A DNA stretch of 9,343 bases, from positions 1-9,343 of the forward strand of contig JBFWWW010000162.1 in the NCBI GenBank assembly GCA_050245975.1, read 5' to 3'. Positions within the stretch are counted from its first letter, which is position 1. The number at the start of each line of letters is the position of its first letter. Shown one piece after another: positions 6,496 to 9,343 of the stretch. This DNA is from JBFWWW01 sp050245975. GTDB lineage: Bacteria > Pseudomonadota > Alphaproteobacteria > Rhizobiales > Hyphomicrobiaceae. Made by a program: the position numbers and the translations under genes. Below the pieces are notes generated by a model, which saw only the letters and a program-made list of their open reading frames with translations, searched no databases and was not told the origin of the DNA.

Positions 6496-7074
6496 GGAGA
6501 CCTCAAGTCCAAAATGCGCCGACATGAGGCCGGTGCCCAGGTGTCGGATTCGATTCGAAGTCGAGGAATCGATCGTCCCAGACTGGCGGATGGCCTCCAT
6601 TGCAGACGGACGCCCCCTTTTCCACTACCGGAATTTCCGCCCGGAACGACCGCACTGCCGAAGGTGTTGTTCAAAAGTGGCCGCAGGTGCTCAAAATCGT
6701 GGCAGTTCAGCCACAACCGGGAGGGATTGCCCAGTTTTCCTCGCACGTTTGTTTGCGACAGCAGGGTTGCTCGGCTAATCCTGCATCTGTGTTACGAGTC
6801 GTGCGGCAGGGCCTTCCAAGGTCTTAACGCTTTTCCTCTAGGTTGATCGCAGCGGCAGCAGCCGTTGAGATCGAGAGGAGGGCGGCAGGAAGCAAGCCCG
6901 GCGATCTGAACAGCCGCACTCCTGTTCTGCGTTCCCGTATCTGTAGCGTCCCATAGCGTAACGCGTTCGGCTCTCGCCGCTTGCGCACTCGCGCGTGCGT
7001 GCGTCGAGGCCCGGACACGGAGCACGCCGGGCTGCGCGTGTGCTTTCTGCAAACGACTGCATCGAACCTTTTAA
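6496..7074. other. Long inter-porin region without a convincing gene
   Basis: About 580 bp between the porin 1 terminator and the porin 2 ribosome site. The open frames here are short, lack recognisable protein features and are not preferred by codon pattern. No tRNA-like cloverleaf is seen. Near the porin 2 start there is a GC-rich stretch with an inverted repeat GCCCGG (7009-7014) / CCGGGC (7027-7032), which may fold in the porin 2 leader. The length suggests an independent, regulated promoter or a small RNA, but nothing allows a specific call. Confidence 0.5.
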
Positions 7075-7076
7075 GT

Positions 7077-7080
7077 GGAG
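7077..7080 (+). promoter_or_regulatory. Ribosome binding site of porin 2
   Basis: GGAG lies 6 nt before the ATG at 7087. A GTG at 7075 is in frame but overlaps this site, so the ATG, which gives the same MIGGL start as porin 1, is preferred. Confidence 0.75.
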
Positions 7081-7086
7081 AACGAT

Positions 7087-8460
7087 ATGATCGGGGGACT
7101 GATGAAGACGACCAGTCGCTTCGCAATCGCCGCCACGGCCGGTCTCGTATGGGGTATGAGCTCCTCGTACGCTGCCGACCTCGGTGGCAATTGCTGCGCG
7201 GATCTGGAAGAGCGCGTTGCCGAACTTGAGGCAACAACCGCTCGTAAGGGCAACCGCAAGATGTCGCTGACCATCACGGGTCAGGTCGACCGCCTTATCA
7301 CCTACTGGAATGACGGCAACCGTTCCGGCACCTACGTCGGCATCGACAATACGAACTCGTCGAGCCGCTTCGGTTTCCTGGGCAGCGCCGCCGTCACGCC
7401 GAACGTGAAGGTCGGTTTCGACATCCTGATTGAAATCGAGGCCGGCGGCACGTCGTCCAAGCTCAATCAGTTTGACGAAGACGGCAAGGTCGGCAGCCAG
7501 ATCGGTGGTCCGGGCTCGTTCAACGCGTCGAACGTTGACGCTTACTTCGGTGACGCCCGTCGCGTGACGGCCTTCATCGAGCACAAAGAGCTCGGTCGCT
7601 TGACGGTTGGTCGTCAGGAGACGGCCGGTGTCGTCAACACGATCGATCTCGGCGGCATCGGCGTGATCGCCAGCTCGTCCGCGATCCTGTTGCAGGGCGG
7701 CTTCTACACGGTCGACAAGGCCGGCAACTACTACGCCATGAAGTGGGGCTCCTTCGGTGATCCGTCGGCCTCGCAGGGACGCCAGGAAGGTCTGCGCTAT
7801 GACAGCCCGACCATTCACGGCTTCATCCTGTCGGCGTCGATGAATGAAGCTGCGAACTCCTGGGGCGCGATGCTGCGCTATGCCAACGAGTTCAATGGCG
7901 TTCGTGTTGCGGCCGGCATCGGCTGGGAGCGCGTACGTGACTGGCAGACAGCATCGGCCATCACCGGACCGACGCCGAAGAACGATCCTGGCCTTGATGT
8001 CTGGGGTGGTTCGCTGGCGCTGATGCACGTCCCGACCGGCCTGTTCATCCAGGGCCACTACATGGCGGCCGACTTCAATGCCGGCGGCAACAGCGGCTAC
8101 TGGGGGCAGGCAACGCCTGACCGCAAGGACGCCACGCAATGGTTGGTGCAGGGCGGTATCAGCCGCAACTGGACCGGCCTCGGCAACACCAACCTCTATG
8201 CCGAGTACATGCGCAACGAGGATTGGGGTGCAGGCACCGGCACGACGGGCTATACGGCGACAGGTTTCAATCCTCTGTCTGCTGTTACCGGTACCAGCAT
8301 GGACATCTGGGGCATCGGCGTGGTTCAGAACATCGACGCAGCGGCGACCGAGATTTTCCTCGGCTACCGCCACTACAGCGCCGATGTGACGGCCACCGGT
8401 CTTCTGGCTCCGCTGGTGGACTTCAGCCAGGTCACGGGCGGCATGCGCGTGAAGTTCTGA
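7087..8460 (+). CDS. Alphaproteobacterial porin (porin_2-type), copy 2
   Basis: A 457-residue paralog of the preceding porin, about 80% identical by eye. The signal peptide MIGGLMKTTSRFAIAATAG is cleaved probably after SSYA (residue 29) before ADLGG. The Cys-Cys pair (36-37), the DLEERVAELEATTA heptad segment, the GGTSSK and NQFDEDGKVGSQIGGPGSFNASN stretches and the terminal VTGGMRVKF are shared with copy 1. Differences cluster in discrete blocks: residues near LLQGGFYTVDKAGNYYA, DSPTIHGF, RDWQTASAITG, and the region after DWGAGTG, where copy 2 is shorter. These probably lie in extracellular loops or the pore-constricting loop, so the two pores may differ in permeability. The gene has its own ribosome site, a long upstream region and a terminator, so it is probably transcribed separately from copy 1. 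It is a tandem duplication product that kept the same orientation. Confidence 0.93.
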   Translation: MIGGLMKTTSRFAIAATAGLVWGMSSSYAADLGGNCCADLEERVAELEATTARKGNRKMSLTITGQVDRLITYWNDGNRSGTYVGIDNTNSSSRFGFLGSAAVTPNVKVGFDILIEIEAGGTSSKLNQFDEDGKVGSQIGGPGSFNASNVDAYFGDARRVTAFIEHKELGRLTVGRQETAGVVNTIDLGGIGVIASSSAILLQGGFYTVDKAGNYYAMKWGSFGDPSASQGRQEGLRYDSPTIHGFILSASMNEAANSWGAMLRYANEFNGVRVAAGIGWERVRDWQTASAITGPTPKNDPGLDVWGGSLALMHVPTGLFIQGHYMAADFNAGGNSGYWGQATPDRKDATQWLVQGGISRNWTGLGNTNLYAEYMRNEDWGAGTGTTGYTATGFNPLSAVTGTSMDIWGIGVVQNIDAAATEIFLGYRHYSADVTATGLLAPLVDFSQVTGGMRVKF

Positions 8461-8488
8461 GCCTCGGCCAGAACGCAAGGACTACGGG

Positions 8489-8518
8489 AGAGCCGCCTTC
8501 GGGCGGCTCTTTCATTTT
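8489..8518 (+). terminator. Rho-independent terminator of porin 2
   Basis: The same 9-bp stem AGAGCCGCC / GGCGGCTCT (8489-8497 and 8502-8510) and UUCG loop as after porin 1, followed by TTTCATTTT. It lies 28 bp after the stop. Both stem-loop and tail are nearly identical in the two copies, so the duplicated unit probably included the terminator. Confidence 0.93.
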
Positions 8519-8678
8519 GGGCGCCCGCGTGGCACTGTGGCCCCGGGGCACCATGGCGGACGGAACACACCCGGATTCCGAAATGTTCGGAAGGCCTTAA
8601 GTCGTCTTGGAACAGACTTGTTTTCGGGACACGCCAGGGTCATGTTCCGATCCGGCGGAAGGTGTGCGGGGTAGAGCA

Positions 8679-9050
8679 ATGCGATTGATGCGACTGGTTT
8701 TGTACATGATAGGGCTTTTGGCCCTCGGACCGGGCTCCGTCTCGGCGTTCGAGCAGGTTCAGGGCGGCACTCCGCCGGCGACTGAAGAGGCGCCCGCGAC
8801 GCGTTTGGAGGCGCCTTCGCCTGATTCCGGCAAAAGCGGCCTAGCGCTGTCGATTCCCGATGCTGCCGGCAAGAGCGGGGGCACCGAAGTGCGCATTCCG
8901 GGCCTCGGCAAGGTCGGCATCCTGCCGAAGCTCGATTTCGGGCTCGAGCTGCTTTACGGCGCATCCGAGGACCAGAAGGTGTTTCCGGAAGAAAAGCTCG
9001 ATCCCAACTCGGATCTGCAAATCCGCGGCACCATCAAGCATCGCTGGTAG
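8679..9050 (+). CDS. Small exported protein of unknown function
   Basis: A 123-residue protein I do not recognise. It begins with a clear Sec-type signal peptide: MRLMRLVLYMIGLLALG followed by GSVSA, with likely cleavage before FEQ (residue 24). The mature part has a Pro/Ala/Glu-rich linker (about 29-52), then short segments rich in Gly with alternating hydrophobic residues (VRIPGLGKVGILPKLDFGLELLYG, in two pieces), and a charged SEDQKVFPEEKLDPNSD stretch. It ends in LQIRGTIKHRW, an amphipathic strand with a terminal aromatic residue, which could be a membrane-edge strand. The product is probably periplasmic or outer-membrane associated. The ATG at 8679 is chosen because it gives the signal peptide; GGGG at 8668-8671 is 7 nt upstream. 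The frame is open back to 8607 but that extension has no signal. It lies between the porin 2 terminator and its own terminator, so it is probably monocistronic. Confidence 0.78.
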   Translation: MRLMRLVLYMIGLLALGPGSVSAFEQVQGGTPPATEEAPATRLEAPSPDSGKSGLALSIPDAAGKSGGTEVRIPGLGKVGILPKLDFGLELLYGASEDQKVFPEEKLDPNSDLQIRGTIKHRW

Positions 9051-9103
9051 GCGGACGGCTGGCACCGGCTCTCTGTGCCCTACCGCATGATCGCGCTAAA
9101 ACG

Positions 9104-9133
9104 GAGCGCCTCCCCGCGAGGCGCTCTTGGTTT
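9104..9133 (+). terminator. Rho-independent terminator between the small exported protein gene and pcs
   Basis: A 9-bp perfect stem GAGCGCCTC / GAGGCGCTC (9104-9112 and 9118-9126) with a 5-nt loop, followed by TTGGTTT. It starts 53 bp after the stop of the small protein gene and ends only 18 bp before the pcs start, so it could instead act as an attenuator in the pcs leader. Confidence 0.85.
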
Positions 9134-9151
9134 ATCCGGGCTCCGGTCGCC

Positions 9152-9343
9152 ATGCCTGTCCCATCGAGCACGCAACGTCTTCTCGCCGCAGGGGTGCATG
9201 TGTTCACCGCCTGCGGGGTCGTCTGCGCGCTGCTGGCGATACTGGCGGCGCTGGAAGGTGCCTGGGAGCGCAGTTTTTTGTGGCTCGGCGTCGCCCTGGT
9301 CATCGACGGCGTGGATGGAACGCTGGCGCGCCTGACGGCGGTG
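9152..9343 (+). CDS. pcs: Phosphatidylcholine synthase (CDP-alcohol phosphatidyltransferase), 5' end only
   Basis: The first 64 codons of an inner-membrane enzyme that condenses choline with CDP-diacylglycerol to give phosphatidylcholine and CMP. The visible part has a hydrophobic segment after VHVFTACG (about 16-34), then FLWLGVALVIDGVDGTLAR (about 43-61). The DGVDGTLAR piece is the first half of the CDP-alcohol transferase motif D-x2-DG-x2-AR that binds the metal and CDP. The AVHxxTA...G start and WLGxALxxDGxDG order are those of Pcs from Sinorhizobium and relatives rather than of PgsA or PssA. The family is usually about 240 aa, so roughly three quarters is missing. The second half of the motif (G-x3-D-x3-D) is outside the window. 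The start ATG has no clear Shine-Dalgarno, and it lies 18 bp after a terminator hairpin. Confidence 0.88.
   Translation, partial: MPVPSSTQRLLAAGVHVFTACGVVCALLAILAALEGAWERSFLWLGVALVIDGVDGTLARLTAV

Noticed and set aside
5017..6600. Minus-strand frame of 527 codons opposite porin 1, and a similar one (6838-8478) opposite porin 2
   Set aside because: The two frames resemble each other only because the porins are paralogs. They lack a sensible start and any protein family feature.

Overview
The window looks like a chromosomal segment of a GC-rich alphaproteobacterium, most likely Hyphomicrobiales (Hyphomicrobium-like). The evidence is the alphaproteobacterial-type porins with the 'CCADLEERVAELEATTARKG' N-terminus, a Pcs-type phosphatidylcholine synthase, an HspQ/YccV protein, and an LpxL-type acyltransferase. 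No tRNA, rRNA, insertion sequence, phage gene or CRISPR array was seen. Nothing in it resembles a genomic island.

Layout. The left half is read leftward. A tightly packed run of four genes starts at 4624: a UbiH/UbiF-family FAD monooxygenase, a lipid A lauroyl/myristoyl acyltransferase (LpxL/HtrB family), an Rsm22/METTL17-family protein with a four-cysteine candidate Fe-S site, and a malyl-CoA/beta-methylmalyl-CoA lyase that resembles the Chloroflexus enzyme more than the Rhodobacter/Methylobacterium Mcl1/MclA type. Gaps are 33 bp, 22 bp and a 4-bp ATGA overlap, so co-transcription is likely. After a 138-bp gap comes the 5' end of hspQ (also leftward), cut by the window edge.

The right half is read rightward. 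A 419-bp divergent intergenic region is followed by two tandem paralogous porins (464 and 457 aa, about 80% identical by eye). Each ends in the same UUCG-loop terminator, and they are separated by 648 bp without a convincing gene. Then come a 123-aa exported protein of unknown function with its own strong terminator, and the first 64 codons of a phosphatidylcholine synthase (pcs), cut by the right edge.

Theme. Most of the genes serve the cell envelope: lipid A acylation, outer-membrane porins, an exported small protein and phosphatidylcholine synthesis. Ubiquinone synthesis, mitoribosome-type assembly and a CoA-ester lyase sit in the leftward operon. I found no strong evidence of a new biological system. 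The most unusual points are the Chloroflexus-type lyase translationally coupled to an Rsm22 protein, the mosaic conservation of the porin pair, and a few short repeats in the intergenic regions.
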